A stretch of DNA of 64,000 nucleotides from Ensifer sp. IC3342 (GCF_020193655.1 NZ_JADYVE010000006.1:186001-250000), one strand, 5' to 3'. Numbered from the stretch's first letter, positions 39,528 through 48,335 are shown. Notes: a model not told the origin generated them from the letters alone. Made by a program: numbers and translations.

Positions 39528-39621
39528 GCGCGTCCAATCGGGCGCGCCAAGGTCGCCGTAGCAATTCGAAGTGCCGCATGATTTTGTCCTTAGATCGATT
39601 CCGATCTAAGGAATCATGCCG
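39528..39621 (+). repeat. RIME-type element R1 (full) upstream of the thiE-like gene
   Basis: Hairpin 1 is CTACGGCGCCGCGCG...GTCGCCGTAG; hairpin 2 is CGGCATGATTCCTTAGATCG-type, ending AAGGAATCATGCCG. Paired substitutions (GCATGATT with AATCATGC; CCTTAGATCG with CGATCTAAGG) keep both stems intact, which implies selection on, or recent copying of, the folded form. Confidence 0.85.
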
Positions 39622-39650
39622 TGAGGCAGTGCCGCCAGGAAACGGATACG

Positions 39651-40304
39651 ATGAGCAATGTAGAAAACCGCTGCCGCCTTGTGCTGGTCGTGCCGGACAT
39701 GCCGGATCTCACAGAGCGTTCGAAGGTGCTAGCCGACGCTTTGCGGGGAGGCGACGTGGCGTCAGTCATCCTGCCGCAATACGGCCTCAGCGACGCCGAG
39801 TTCCAGCAGCACGCCGAGCTCTTGGTGCCGGTGATCCAGAAGGCGGGGGCGGCGGCGCTGATCGAAGGTGACACGCGCGTCGCGGGACGCGCCAAGGCAG
39901 ACGGCCTGCATGTCGCCGGAGGACCCGAGGTGCTCGGCGATGCGATCGAGAAGCACACGCCGAAGCTGATCGTTGGAGGCGGCAATGCCTCAGACCGACA
40001 CCGTGCGCTCGAAATCGGCGAACTCAGGCCGGACTACGTCTTCTTCGGTCGCACCGACGGCGACATCAAGCCGGAGCCGCATCCGAAAAATCTGGCACTT
40101 GCCGAATGGTGGGCATCGATGATCGAAATCCCCTGTGTCGTCATGGGCGGCACCGATCCGCAATCGGCGCTTGCGGTTGCCGAAACGGGGGCCGAATTCG
40201 TGGCGCTTCGTCTCGCCGTCTTTGGCGACTCGGAGCAGGCGCCCGCGGTCGTCGCGGCCGTCAACGCGCTGCTTGACGAAAAAGCGCCACGGTTTGAAGA
40301 TTAA
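39651..40304 (+). CDS. thiE: Thiamine-phosphate synthase-like protein
   Basis: This 217-residue TIM-barrel protein resembles ThiE, which joins HMP-PP and thiazole phosphate. Family-like stretches are RCRLVLVVPDMPDLTERSKV, ADGLHVAGG, DYVFFGRT and IPCVVMGGTDPQSALAVAET. The phosphate-binding loops are less canonical than in true ThiE, so it could be a paralogue with another role. MSNVENRC at 39651 is the start. It is followed 9 bp later by the Sel1 gene. Confidence 0.75.
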   Translation: MSNVENRCRLVLVVPDMPDLTERSKVLADALRGGDVASVILPQYGLSDAEFQQHAELLVPVIQKAGAAALIEGDTRVAGRAKADGLHVAGGPEVLGDAIEKHTPKLIVGGGNASDRHRALEIGELRPDYVFFGRTDGDIKPEPHPKNLALAEWWASMIEIPCVVMGGTDPQSALAVAETGAEFVALRLAVFGDSEQAPAVVAAVNALLDEKAPRFED

Positions 40305-40313
40305 GACCGTCCG

Positions 40314-41480
40314 ATGTTGAGCCGCTTGTCATCGAAGTCCAGCCGAGTTGCAGTCCTCTTTATGGCCGTCGCGCTCGCGGCCGTGCCGGTTCGCGCGCAG
40401 CAACCGGCGACAGGCGGACCTGCGGGCGAAGGGACCGCGGACGAGGGGAATGTGCCGAAGCGCGGGCGGATCACGCCCTTCAACGGGGCGATCCTGCCGG
40501 AAGGTGCGGCTCCGCAGCAGAAACTTGATACCAATCCGCCAAAAGAGACGAAGGCCGGTGATGGCAGCACGCCGTCCAAGGGCGTCAATGTCATCGATCG
40601 CATGGGCGCGCAATTGCCGGCTCTTCCGGCTGAAAAGCCGTTCACCGGAAAAGTGGACGATGCCTATGGCGCTTTCCAGCGCGGCTACTATCTGACGGCG
40701 ATGGATCTGGCACTGCCGCGGGCCCAGCTGGGCGACCCTGCTGCCCAGACGCTGGTTGCATCGATCCTGGAGCAGGGCCTTGGTGTTGCGCGCAACGCCA
40801 AGGAGGCCGCCTTCTGGTACGGCCAGGCTGCCAATAATGGCGATCCGGCCGCCATGTTCAAAAATGCCCTGATCCTGATGGAGGGGCGCTACGTCAAGCG
40901 CGACAGGAAGAAATCCGAAGAGCTGATGAAGAAGGCGGCCGATCTCGGCAATGCTTCGGCCCAGTTCAATTACGGGCAAACGCTGGTTGCCGACATGCCG
41001 GGCGAGAAGGGCCTAAAGGCGGCAATGCCCTATTACGAGAAATCCGCCGAGCAAGGCATAGCGGATGCGCAATATGCCCTCTCCCAGATCTATATCAATG
41101 TCGACGGTATAGAAGAGAACAAGCGCGCGCGCGCCCGCGAATGGCTATTGCGTGCCGCCCGCGCCGGCTACGATACCGCACAGCTCGACATCGCCATCTG
41201 GTTTGTCGAAGGCATCGCCGGCGACCGCAACCTCGAAGAAGGCTTCGCATGGATGAAGCGCGCGGCGGAAAGCGGCAATGTCGTGGCGCAGAACCGGCTG
41301 TCGCACCTCTATGTCAATGCGATCGGCACGCGCCCGGATCCGGTCGAGGCGGCGAAGTGGTATGTGCTGTCGCGCCGCGCCGGGCTCAAGGACGATGCGC
41401 TCGAGGACTTCTATCTCGGCCTCAACGAAACGCAGCAGAAATCGGCGCTCGCCGCTGCCAACAAGTTCCGTTCCTCCTGA
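40314..41480 (+). CDS. Exported Sel1-like repeat protein
   Basis: This 388-residue protein has a signal peptide (VAVLFMAVALAAVPVRAQQ), a Pro/Gly-rich segment to about 105, then about six Sel1/TPR-like helical repeats (AQTLVASILEQGLGVARNAK, AAMFKNALILMEGRYVKRDR, AQYALSQIYINVDGIEENKR). It is a probable periplasmic scaffold. It starts 9 bp after the thiE-like gene, so the two share an mRNA. An R1 element begins 2 bp after the stop codon. Confidence 0.9.
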   Translation: MLSRLSSKSSRVAVLFMAVALAAVPVRAQQPATGGPAGEGTADEGNVPKRGRITPFNGAILPEGAAPQQKLDTNPPKETKAGDGSTPSKGVNVIDRMGAQLPALPAEKPFTGKVDDAYGAFQRGYYLTAMDLALPRAQLGDPAAQTLVASILEQGLGVARNAKEAAFWYGQAANNGDPAAMFKNALILMEGRYVKRDRKKSEELMKKAADLGNASAQFNYGQTLVADMPGEKGLKAAMPYYEKSAEQGIADAQYALSQIYINVDGIEENKRARAREWLLRAARAGYDTAQLDIAIWFVEGIAGDRNLEEGFAWMKRAAESGNVVAQNRLSHLYVNAIGTRPDPVEAAKWYVLSRRAGLKDDALEDFYLGLNETQQKSALAAANKFRSS

Positions 41481-41481
41481 C

Positions 41482-41540
41482 CTACAGCGCCGCGCGTGTT
41501 ACCAGACGCGCAAAGGACGCTGTCGCACTTTGAGTTGCTC
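41482..41540 (+). repeat. RIME-type element R1 (hairpin 1) 2 bp after the Sel1 gene
   Basis: CTACAGCGCCGCGCG...CAGACGCGC...GACGCTGTCGCACTTTGAGTTG. It starts two bases after a stop codon, as do several other copies in the window. Confidence 0.8.
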
Positions 41541-41672
41541 CGCCAAGGCGGCGGTCCCGACCGTCGTTTGGCTGCGGCAATGCTATTTCGCTTGAACTTC
41601 TGCGGCTTTTGTGGTCTTGAAGCCGCGGTTTTGTCCGTGGCTTCCTCATTTCATACTTCGGTCCTGCGGACG

Positions 41673-41694
41673 GAGTGACTTCACTCGGTTTTTT
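41673..41694 (+). terminator. Possible terminator between the Sel1 gene and suhB
   Basis: GAGTG-(ACTT)-CACTC followed by GGTTTTTT. The stem is short, but the T run is good. Confidence 0.5.
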
Positions 41695-41810
41695 GACGAC
41701 GAAACTCGCAGCTTCGCTCGCGTCATGCAGAGCTTGATGCGGGATACGTCAGACAGGTTCAATGTCCGGTTCGAGATGGCTCGGCCGGCCTTCGCTACAA
41801 GGATCGCCAC

Positions 41811-42611
41811 ATGGCCCGTTCTGCCCTCCTCAATGTCATGGTCCAGGCCGCCTTCAAGGCAGGCAAGTCGCTGGCGCGCGATTTCGGCGAAGTGCAGAAC
41901 CTCCAGGTCTCGCTGAAGGGACCGGGCGACTATGTTTCCCAGGCCGACCGAAAGGCCGAACGGATCATCCGCGAAGAGCTGTTGAAGGCGAGGCCGACCT
42001 ATGGCTTCCTCGGCGAGGAGGGCGAGGAAATCAAGGGCACCGACGGCGCGCATCGCTGGATCGTCGACCCGCTCGACGGCACCACCAACTTCCTGCACGG
42101 CATCCCGCATTTTGCCGTTTCGATCGGGCTGGAGCGTCAGGGCGAAATCGTCGCTGCCGTCGTCTTCAATCCGGCAACGGATGAACTCTACACCGCCGAG
42201 AAGGGCGGTGGTGCTTTCCTGAACGACCGGCGGCTGCGCGTCGGCGCCCGGAAGAACCTTTCGGATGCCGTCATCGCCACCGGGACACCGCATCTCGGCC
42301 GCGGCAATCACGGCAAATACCTGATCGAACTTCGCCATGTCATGGGAGAAGTCGCCGGCATCCGGCGTTTCGGTTCCGCGGCGCTCGATCTCGCCTATGT
42401 GGCCGCGGGTCGTTACGATGGCTATTGGGAACGGGACCTGGCCGCCTGGGATATTGCAGCCGGCGTCCTGCTCATCCGCGAGGCCGGCGGCTGGGCAACC
42501 GATGTCGATGGCGGCGGCAAGCCGCTCGAGGACGGCTCGGTCGTTTGCGGCAATGAATATATCGCCAGGGCGCTGCGCGACGTGATCCATCGGCCGGTTC
42601 CGGCGAAGTGA
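41811..42611 (+). CDS. suhB: Inositol monophosphatase family protein
   Basis: This 266-residue Mg-dependent phosphatase has metal-ligand motifs GEEG (about residue 68), DPLDGTTNFLHG and, near the C-terminus, WDIAAGVLLIREAGG. These are the complete family signatures. It hydrolyses inositol-1-phosphate or related sugar phosphates. Rhizobia have several paralogues, so the physiological substrate is not certain. The start at 41811 gives MARSALLNVMVQAA, as usual for the alphaproteobacterial family. Confidence 0.93.
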   Translation: MARSALLNVMVQAAFKAGKSLARDFGEVQNLQVSLKGPGDYVSQADRKAERIIREELLKARPTYGFLGEEGEEIKGTDGAHRWIVDPLDGTTNFLHGIPHFAVSIGLERQGEIVAAVVFNPATDELYTAEKGGGAFLNDRRLRVGARKNLSDAVIATGTPHLGRGNHGKYLIELRHVMGEVAGIRRFGSAALDLAYVAAGRYDGYWERDLAAWDIAAGVLLIREAGGWATDVDGGGKPLEDGSVVCGNEYIARALRDVIHRPVPAK

Positions 42612-42627
42612 GCAGCAGCCTGCTTGC

Positions 42628-42728
42628 CTACAGGCCGCGCCTTATCGGACGCGCAAAGGATGCTGTAGCACTTTGAATTGCTGCATGTTTTTGTTCTTAA
42701 GTCAGGTACGATTTGAGGAAACCTGCAG
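42628..42728 (+). repeat. RIME-type element R1 (full) downstream of suhB
   Basis: Hairpin 1 is CTACAGGCCGCGCC...GATGCTGTAG; hairpin 2 runs from CTGCATGTTTTTGTTCTTAA to GAGGAAACCTGCAG. It starts 16 bp after the suhB stop. The rest of the 288-bp gap up to 42899 shows no further gene. Confidence 0.83.
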
Positions 42729-42899
42729 TGTCCTTGCAGCCTCCGGTGCGTTATGTGCCGGGGGCCTTCGTTTTCCCTTCAATTTGGCGCAAAGTTCCAC
42801 TAGTCTCCGGGCCAGCGGTGCCGTGCTGCCGTTGCGGCAACCCTTGCGTGTCTGAGGGGGCGCGCGGTGCTGGAGTAAACCCGGGAGTCTGACTAACCT

Positions 42900-44000
42900 A
42901 TGACGAAACTGAATCTGTCCGGATGGAGCGGTCGGGAGAGCGTGGAGGAGAACTACAATCCGCACAAGCTTTCGAGCCCCATGCCCTATTTCTGGACGAT
43001 GGTCCTGTTCCTGATCATCGTCGGTTTCGTCGCTGCCATTCTATTCCGGCAGGCCCGTGATGCCTTCGCCAGCAATCCGGGCCTCAATGGGCTCATTCTC
43101 GGTGTTCTGCTGATCGGCATCCTGCTCGCGTTCAATCATGTCCTGGGCCTGAGGCCCGAGGTCCGCTGGTTCAACTCCTTTCGTGCCGCCGGGAGTGCCG
43201 ACAAGGTCGGACGCGATCCGGTTCTGCTCGCGCCGATGCGCGCACTGATCGGCGGCCGCCAGACGACCGCCATTTCCGCGATCGCGTTGCGTTCGATCCT
43301 TGATTCCATTGCTACGCGTCTCGATGAATCGCGGGACATAACCCGCTATCTCGCCGGCCTTCTCGTCTTTCTCGGCCTGCTCGGCACCTTTTGGGGTTTG
43401 CTCGGCACGATCGGTTCGATCAATACAGTCATCCAGTCGCTGGACGCCGGCAGCGGCACTACGGAAGACTTGCTGGGCTCGCTGAAGAGCGGCTTGTCCG
43501 CGCCGCTCACCGGCATGGGAACGGCTTTTTCCGCTTCCCTATTCGGGCTTTCCGGATCGCTGATCGTTGGTTTCCTCGACCTGCAGGCCGGCCGCGCCCA
43601 GAACCGCTTCTACACGGAACTCGAAAACTGGCTTTCCTCAGTCACCGATGTCGGGTCGGGGATCTCCTCGCCGATCAGCATTCCCGGAGAGCCGCCCATT
43701 GAAGAGCTGCGCAGGCTGACAGATCAGCTCATGCGGCTCAACCAGGAGGGTGGCGCAAATCAACGCACAACGGCCGCAATGGCTTCATTGGCCGAGGGCA
43801 TCCAGGGCCTCGTCAAGAATATGCGTGGCGAGCAGCAGATGCTCAGGGATTGGATTGAAGCGCAGCAGGAGGAAGCGAAGGCGATGCGCAAGACGCTCGA
43901 TAAGCTGACGTCGCGCATCGGGCAGGCCGAGAGGATCACGGTGCATGGCGACAAGTCGATTGCGCAGCTCAGCCGCGTAGACGAGAGCGGAGGCGACTGA
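42900..44000 (+). CDS. MotA/TolQ/ExbB-like proton-channel protein
   Basis: This 366-residue inner-membrane protein has four hydrophobic segments: about 29-50, 62-82, 148-172 (LAGLLVFLGLLGTFWGLLGT) and 203-228 (GMGTAFSASLFGLSGSLIVG). The last two match the MotA/TolQ/ExbB channel domain. The C-terminal 110 residues are a predicted coiled coil. It ends 4 bp before a MotB-like gene, so the two should form a stator-like, ion-driven complex. It lacks flagellar, Tol or TonB neighbours, so the process it powers is unknown. Confidence 0.85.
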   Translation: MTKLNLSGWSGRESVEENYNPHKLSSPMPYFWTMVLFLIIVGFVAAILFRQARDAFASNPGLNGLILGVLLIGILLAFNHVLGLRPEVRWFNSFRAAGSADKVGRDPVLLAPMRALIGGRQTTAISAIALRSILDSIATRLDESRDITRYLAGLLVFLGLLGTFWGLLGTIGSINTVIQSLDAGSGTTEDLLGSLKSGLSAPLTGMGTAFSASLFGLSGSLIVGFLDLQAGRAQNRFYTELENWLSSVTDVGSGISSPISIPGEPPIEELRRLTDQLMRLNQEGGANQRTTAAMASLAEGIQGLVKNMRGEQQMLRDWIEAQQEEAKAMRKTLDKLTSRIGQAERITVHGDKSIAQLSRVDESGGD

Positions 44001-44004
44001 GCAC

Positions 44005-45036
44005 ATGGCCCTTGCCCGCAAAGGTCGCAGTCACCGAACGATCGATTATTGGCCGGGCTTCGTCGACGCGCTGTCGACGTTGCTGATGGCGATCATGTTT
44101 CTCTTGAGCGTCTTCGTGCTGGCGCAGTTCCTGCTCGGGCGGGAAATCAGCGGCAAGGACGAGGTGCTGAACCGGCTGAACAGCCAGATCAATGAACTGA
44201 CGCAGCTTCTGGCACTGGAAAAGAGCGGCAAACAGGATCTCGAGGATTCGCTTGCCAACCTCCAGGCCTCGCTTGCCCAGTCCGAGGGTGAGCGCTCGCG
44301 CCTGCAGGCGCTGCTCGATCGGGGCGCCGGCAGCGCCGAAGCGGCGAACCAGAAGATCGGCCGGCTGGGATCGGAGCTCGAATCCGAGAAGCAGGTCAGC
44401 GCGCGTGCAATGAGCCAGATCGAGCTCCTCAACCAGCAGATTGCCGCACTGCGCAGCCAGATCGCCGCCATCGAAGGGGCGCTCCAGGCGTCGGAGGCGA
44501 AGGATCAGGCGTCCCAGGCCAAGATCGCCGATCTCGGCCGCCGCCTGAATGTCGCGCTCGCCCAGCGCGTGCAGGAGCTTAACCGCTACCGGTCCGACTT
44601 TTTCGGACGCCTGCGGGAGATCCTTTCCGACCGCGAGAACATCCGCATCGTCGGCGACCGCTTCGTCTTCCAGTCGGAAGTGCTCTTCCCATCGGGCAGC
44701 AGCGACCTCAATCCGGAGGGCCAGGCGGAAATGGCGAAACTCGCCACGGCGCTTCTTGATCTCGCGAAAGAAATCCCCGCCGAGATCAACTGGGTCCTGC
44801 GCGTCGATGGCCATACCGACAATGTGCAGCTGTCGGGATCCGGCCGTTTTGCCGACAACTGGGAACTGTCGTCCGCCCGCGCGACATCGGTCGTGAAGTT
44901 CCTGATGTCCAGGGGCGTGCCGGCGGACCGGCTGGTGGCCGCTGGCTTCGGCGAATTTCAGCCTATAGCCGAGGGGGACAACCCTGAAGCTCGGGCACAG
45001 AACCGGCGTATCGAGCTGAAGCTGACCGAGAAATAG
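44005..45036 (+). CDS. MotB-like protein with coiled coil and OmpA-type peptidoglycan-binding domain
   Basis: This 343-residue protein has one membrane segment (STLLMAIMFLLSVFVLAQFL) immediately after Asp21, which is placed like the ion-binding aspartate of MotB. A periplasmic coiled coil of about 140 residues (about 50-190) follows, then an OmpA/MotB domain (about 225-343) with DGHTDNVQ and ARAQNRRIELKLTE. It is the partner of the preceding MotA-like protein. The long coiled coil sets it apart from flagellar MotB and from ZorB. Confidence 0.87.
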   Translation: MALARKGRSHRTIDYWPGFVDALSTLLMAIMFLLSVFVLAQFLLGREISGKDEVLNRLNSQINELTQLLALEKSGKQDLEDSLANLQASLAQSEGERSRLQALLDRGAGSAEAANQKIGRLGSELESEKQVSARAMSQIELLNQQIAALRSQIAAIEGALQASEAKDQASQAKIADLGRRLNVALAQRVQELNRYRSDFFGRLREILSDRENIRIVGDRFVFQSEVLFPSGSSDLNPEGQAEMAKLATALLDLAKEIPAEINWVLRVDGHTDNVQLSGSGRFADNWELSSARATSVVKFLMSRGVPADRLVAAGFGEFQPIAEGDNPEARAQNRRIELKLTEK

Positions 45037-45114
45037 CGACGGCTCCAAACCCTTGAATTGACCTTGACGTCTGCGTAACAGTTACGTCGAAGGATGCAGG
45101 GGAGGGCGCCTTTC

Positions 45115-46764
45115 ATGGACTGTGATGTGCTGGTCATCGGCGCGGGCCTTGCCGGGCTCGTGGCGGCGTCGGAAGCTGCGGCCCGTGGCCGCAAGGTGAT
45201 CGTTCTCGATCAGGAGGGGGAGCAGAATCTCGGCGGCCAGGCTTTCTGGTCGCTTGGAGGTCTGTTCTTCATCGACAGTCCCGAGCAGCGACGCATGGGA
45301 ATTCGCGACAGCCGCGATCTCGCGCGCCAGGACTGGTTGGGCTCGTCGCAATTCGACCGGCCGGAAGATCATTGGCCGCGTCTCTGGGCTGATGCCTATC
45401 TCGATTTCGCCGTCGGCGAGAAGCGCGCCTGGCTGCACTCGCTTGGGCTTCGCTGGTTCCCCGTGGTCGGCTGGGCCGAACGCGGGGGTGGGCTTGCCCA
45501 TGGCCATGGCAATTCGGTCCCGCGCTTTCACGTAACCTGGGGCACCGGCCCCGCCGTACTCGAACCCTTTGTCCGACTGACCCGGCAAGCGGAAAGCCGC
45601 GGCTTGTTGCGATTCCGCTTCCGCCACCGGGTGGACGAATTGTTGACGACCGATGGTGCGGTAACAGGCGCCCGCGGCGCGATCCTCAAGGCGGATCCCG
45701 TGGCGCGGGGAGGGCGCAGCAGCCGCGACGTCGTCGGTGACTTCGAGATCTCGGCGGGAGCGGTCATCGTCAGTTCCGGCGGCATCGGCGGCAATCACGA
45801 GCTCGTACGCCGCAACTGGCCGCGCAAGCGGCTCGGGCAACCTCCGGCGACGATGGTGAGCGGCGTGCCGCATCATGTCGACGGTCGTATGCTCGAAATT
45901 GCGGCCCGAGCACGCGGCTCCGTCATCAACGCCGACCGCATGTGGCACTACACCGAGGGCCTCAGAAATTTCGCCCCGATCTGGCCGGATCACGGCATTC
46001 GTATTCTGCCTGGGCCGTCCTCGTTCTGGTGCGATGCCGACGGCAACCGCTTTGCAGCGCCGGCGATGCCGGGTTTCGACACGCTCGGCACTCTTGAGGC
46101 GATCCGCCGCAGCGGCCACGACTACAGCTGGTTCATCCTGACACGCGCGATCATCAAGAAGGAATTCGCCCTTTCCGGATCGGAGCAGAATCCCGATCTC
46201 ACCGGCAAGAGCCTGGCCCTTCTCCTGAAACGGCTCGGCAAAAATCCGCCTGGACCGGTCCAGGCCTTCATGGACAAGGGCGAGGACTTCGTCGTCCGCG
46301 ATCGGCTGGAGGATCTTGTCGAGGCGATGAACCGGCTGACGGGCGAGAACCGGCTTTCGGTTCCGCATCTCAGGGCGCAGATCGAGGCGCGCGACCGCGA
46401 GATCGCCAATCCCTTCTCCAAGGATGCACAGGTGATTGCGATCCGCGGAGCGCGAGCCTATCGCGGCGACCGTTTGCTGCGAACCGCAAGACCCCACCGT
46501 CTTCTTGACCCGAAGGCCGGTCCGTTGATCGCCGTTCGGCTGCACATACTGACGCGCAAGACGCTTGGCGGCCTGCAGACCAATCTCTCCGGTCAAGTGC
46601 TGGAGCTTTCCGGTGAGCCTGTGACGGGGTTCTATGCCGCAGGCGAAGTGGCTGGCTTCGGTGGTGGCGGGATGCATGGGTACAACGCGCTCGAGGGAAC
46701 CTTCCTCGGCGGCTGCATCTTTTCCGGCCGCGCCGCGGGCCGGAGTGCGGCTGCTGACGTTTGA
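45115..46764 (+). CDS. FAD-dependent oxidoreductase (FAD_binding_2 type)
   Basis: This is a 549-residue flavoprotein with the N-terminal dinucleotide motif VLVIGAGLAGLVAASEAAAR, a KVIVLDQE strand and the C-terminal FAD motif AAGEVAGFGGGGMHGYNALE GTFLGG. It resembles the fumarate reductase/ketosteroid dehydrogenase superfamily. The substrate is unknown. GGGGAGGG about 8 nt upstream favours the ATG at 45115 over the ATG at 45094. It is 78 bp downstream of the MotB-like gene, and both are on the plus strand. Confidence 0.87.
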   Translation: MDCDVLVIGAGLAGLVAASEAAARGRKVIVLDQEGEQNLGGQAFWSLGGLFFIDSPEQRRMGIRDSRDLARQDWLGSSQFDRPEDHWPRLWADAYLDFAVGEKRAWLHSLGLRWFPVVGWAERGGGLAHGHGNSVPRFHVTWGTGPAVLEPFVRLTRQAESRGLLRFRFRHRVDELLTTDGAVTGARGAILKADPVARGGRSSRDVVGDFEISAGAVIVSSGGIGGNHELVRRNWPRKRLGQPPATMVSGVPHHVDGRMLEIAARARGSVINADRMWHYTEGLRNFAPIWPDHGIRILPGPSSFWCDADGNRFAAPAMPGFDTLGTLEAIRRSGHDYSWFILTRAIIKKEFALSGSEQNPDLTGKSLALLLKRLGKNPPGPVQAFMDKGEDFVVRDRLEDLVEAMNRLTGENRLSVPHLRAQIEARDREIANPFSKDAQVIAIRGARAYRGDRLLRTARPHRLLDPKAGPLIAVRLHILTRKTLGGLQTNLSGQVLELSGEPVTGFYAAGEVAGFGGGGMHGYNALEGTFLGGCIFSGRAAGRSAAADV

Positions 46765-46775
46765 TCCTGTGATTG

Positions 46776-46986
46776 CCCCTCACCCTAACCCTCTCCCCGC
46801 AAGCGGGGTGAGGGGACTACTGCATGTTTCCTTAAATCGTATCCGATTTGAGGATAAAAACATGCAGAAGTTCAAAGTGCTACAGCTCCTTTGCGCGTCT
46901 GATAAGACGCGCGGCGCTGTAGTGCTTGCCGCTTGTCCCTTGTCCCCGTCGCAACGAGAGAAGGTGGCGGCAGCCGGATGAGGGGC
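46776..46986. repeat. R4 element split by an R1 insertion
   Basis: The left part (46776-46819) is CCCCTCACCCTAACCCTCTC plus CCCGCAAGCGGGGTGAGGGG. The right part (46923-46986) ends GGCAGCCGGATGAGGGGC, completing the outer inverted repeat CCCCTCA/TGAGGGG. The R1 element at 46820-46922 lies between them. An uninterrupted relative is at 6757-6905. Confidence 0.7.
46820..46922 (-). repeat. RIME-type element R1 (full, reverse) inside an R4 element
   Basis: From CTGCATGTTTCCTTAAATCG and AAAAACATGCAG (hairpin 2) to GCGCGTCTGATAAGACGCGC and GGCGCTGTAG (hairpin 1). Both hairpins are complete. Confidence 0.85.
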
Positions 46987-47014
46987 ATTCGCGAGGAGCG
47001 CGCTTCGACTGGCG

Positions 47015-48007
47015 TCAATCCATCTGGATGTTCGCGTCACGCACCACCGGCGTCCACTTCGCAAGCTCTGCCTTCACATGCGCGCCGAGTTCCTCGGGCG
47101 TCGAGCCGACGATCTTCGCGCTGAACTCCTCCATGCGCTTCTGGACCGCCGGATCGGCAAGCGCCTTCTTCGCCGACTCGTTCAATCGCGCGATCACCGG
47201 CTGGGGCGTGTTGGCCGGCGCAAAGAGCGCGTTCCAGGTGTAGGTCTCGTAGCCCGGAATACCTGACTCGGCGATGGTCGGAATATCGGGGAACGAGGGC
47301 GCGCGTTCGGCGGTCGTGACCGCGAGCGCCCGCAGGGTCCCGGCCTTGATGTGTCCGGATGACGAGGGGAGGTTGTCGAACATGATCGGCACCTGGTTGC
47401 CGATGACGTCGTTCAGTGCCGGTCCGGAGCCCTTGTAGGGGATGTGCTGCATCTCGACGCCGGCCATCTTCTTGAAGAGTTCGCCCGAGAGGTGGAGCGG
47501 TGTTCCGTTACCGGAAGAGGCGTAGCTGTATTGGTCCGGCGCCGCTTTGAGCAGGGCAAGCAGTTCCTGCACATTCTTGGCCGGCAGTTCCGGATTGACG
47601 ACCAGCACATTCGGAACGACGACGAGGAGCGAGATGGGCGCGAAATCCCTCTCGGGATCGTAAGGCTTCGTTTTCAGGATCAGCGGGTTGAGCGCGTGGG
47701 TCGCGACCGTAGCCATGAGGATCGTATAGCCGTCCGGATCGGCACGCGCGACATTGGCCGCCCCGAGATTGCCGCCGGCACCCGCCACGTTCTGGACGAC
47801 CACCTGCTGGCCGAGGTCTTCCGACATCTTCTGGGCAATGATTCTCGCGACCACGTCGGTCGAACCGCCGGCAGCGAAGGGGACGACCAAGGTTATCGGC
47901 CGGTCCGGGAACTCCTGCGCCTGCGCCGTCGTGCCAAGGCTCAGCGCGGAAAGCGCAGTCAGGCCCAAGGCGATAGCGGCGCGGCGGGTCAGTCTCGTGA
48001 ATGCCAT
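47015..48007 (-). CDS. Bug-family (TctC-type) substrate-binding protein
   Basis: This 330-residue periplasmic binding protein has a twin-Arg-like or Sec signal (RLTRRAAIALGLTALSALSL...AQA). The core pattern is FPDRPITLVVPFAAGGSTDV, VVVQNVAGAGGNLG and MQHIPYKGSGPALNDVIGNQ, as in tripartite tricarboxylate transporter receptors. No TctA or TctB membrane gene is in the window, so it is an orphan binding protein. GGGAGGA precedes the ATG at 48007; the longer open frame upstream is not signal-like. Confidence 0.92.
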   Translation of the reverse strand: MAFTRLTRRAAIALGLTALSALSLGTTAQAQEFPDRPITLVVPFAAGGSTDVVARIIAQKMSEDLGQQVVVQNVAGAGGNLGAANVARADPDGYTILMATVATHALNPLILKTKPYDPERDFAPISLLVVVPNVLVVNPELPAKNVQELLALLKAAPDQYSYASSGNGTPLHLSGELFKKMAGVEMQHIPYKGSGPALNDVIGNQVPIMFDNLPSSSGHIKAGTLRALAVTTAERAPSFPDIPTIAESGIPGYETYTWNALFAPANTPQPVIARLNESAKKALADPAVQKRMEEFSAKIVGSTPEELGAHVKAELAKWTPVVRDANIQMD

Positions 48008-48335
48008 GCGGAAATCCTCCCATACTCGGTCGTGACGATGCCGGCTGCGAAAGGCCGGGTCCTTAACAATAGGGTCCGGCTCCCGCAGTGCAATGGCGGA
48101 GGATGGATCAGCCGCGGTTGGACGACGAAAGTCTAAGCACGGCGCCTCCAATGGGAATGGATGCTGCGCGCTTGCTCCCCTCTTATGCGTGTCGTTGCCC
48201 AAAACCGATGCGCACCTTTGGGCGACATGCCCTAAAGCGCGCCGCGTTCAATCGGACTCATGCGATGCGCTTTAGGTCCTTGTTTTTATGCATGCCGTTG
48301 TCCCAAAACCGCTGCACACTTTTGGGCGACATGCA
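48008..48335. other. 328-bp intergenic region with tandem R2 elements
   Basis: This lies between the Bug gene start and the ABC transporter stop, both on the minus strand. It contains two R2 cores (48186-48230 and 48291-48335) separated by a CTAAAGCGC...GCGCTTTAG hairpin. The left 170 bp should hold the Bug promoter, but no clear boxes are seen. Confidence 0.6.

Larger units (their letters stand above)
41481..41810. other. 330-bp intergenic region before suhB
   Basis: This holds a partial R1 element (41482-41540) and two hairpins. GCGGCTT/AAGCCGC at 41602-41626 is followed by GGTTTTGT. GAGTG/CACTC at 41673-41686 is followed by GGTTTTTT and is the better terminator candidate. They may end a transcript from the Sel1 operon or a short non-coding RNA. 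I do not recognise the suhB/mmgR small RNA here. Confidence 0.5.

Noticed and set aside
41481-41810. suhB/mmgR small RNA next to the inositol monophosphatase gene
   Set aside because: The gap contains an R1 element and two short hairpins, but I could not find the C/U-rich core and terminator that I associate with that RNA.
42900-45036. Zorya-type anti-phage system
   Set aside because: Zorya also begins with MotA- and MotB-like genes, but ZorC/ZorD or ZorE are absent; the next gene is an FAD oxidoreductase, and the region is core chromosome.
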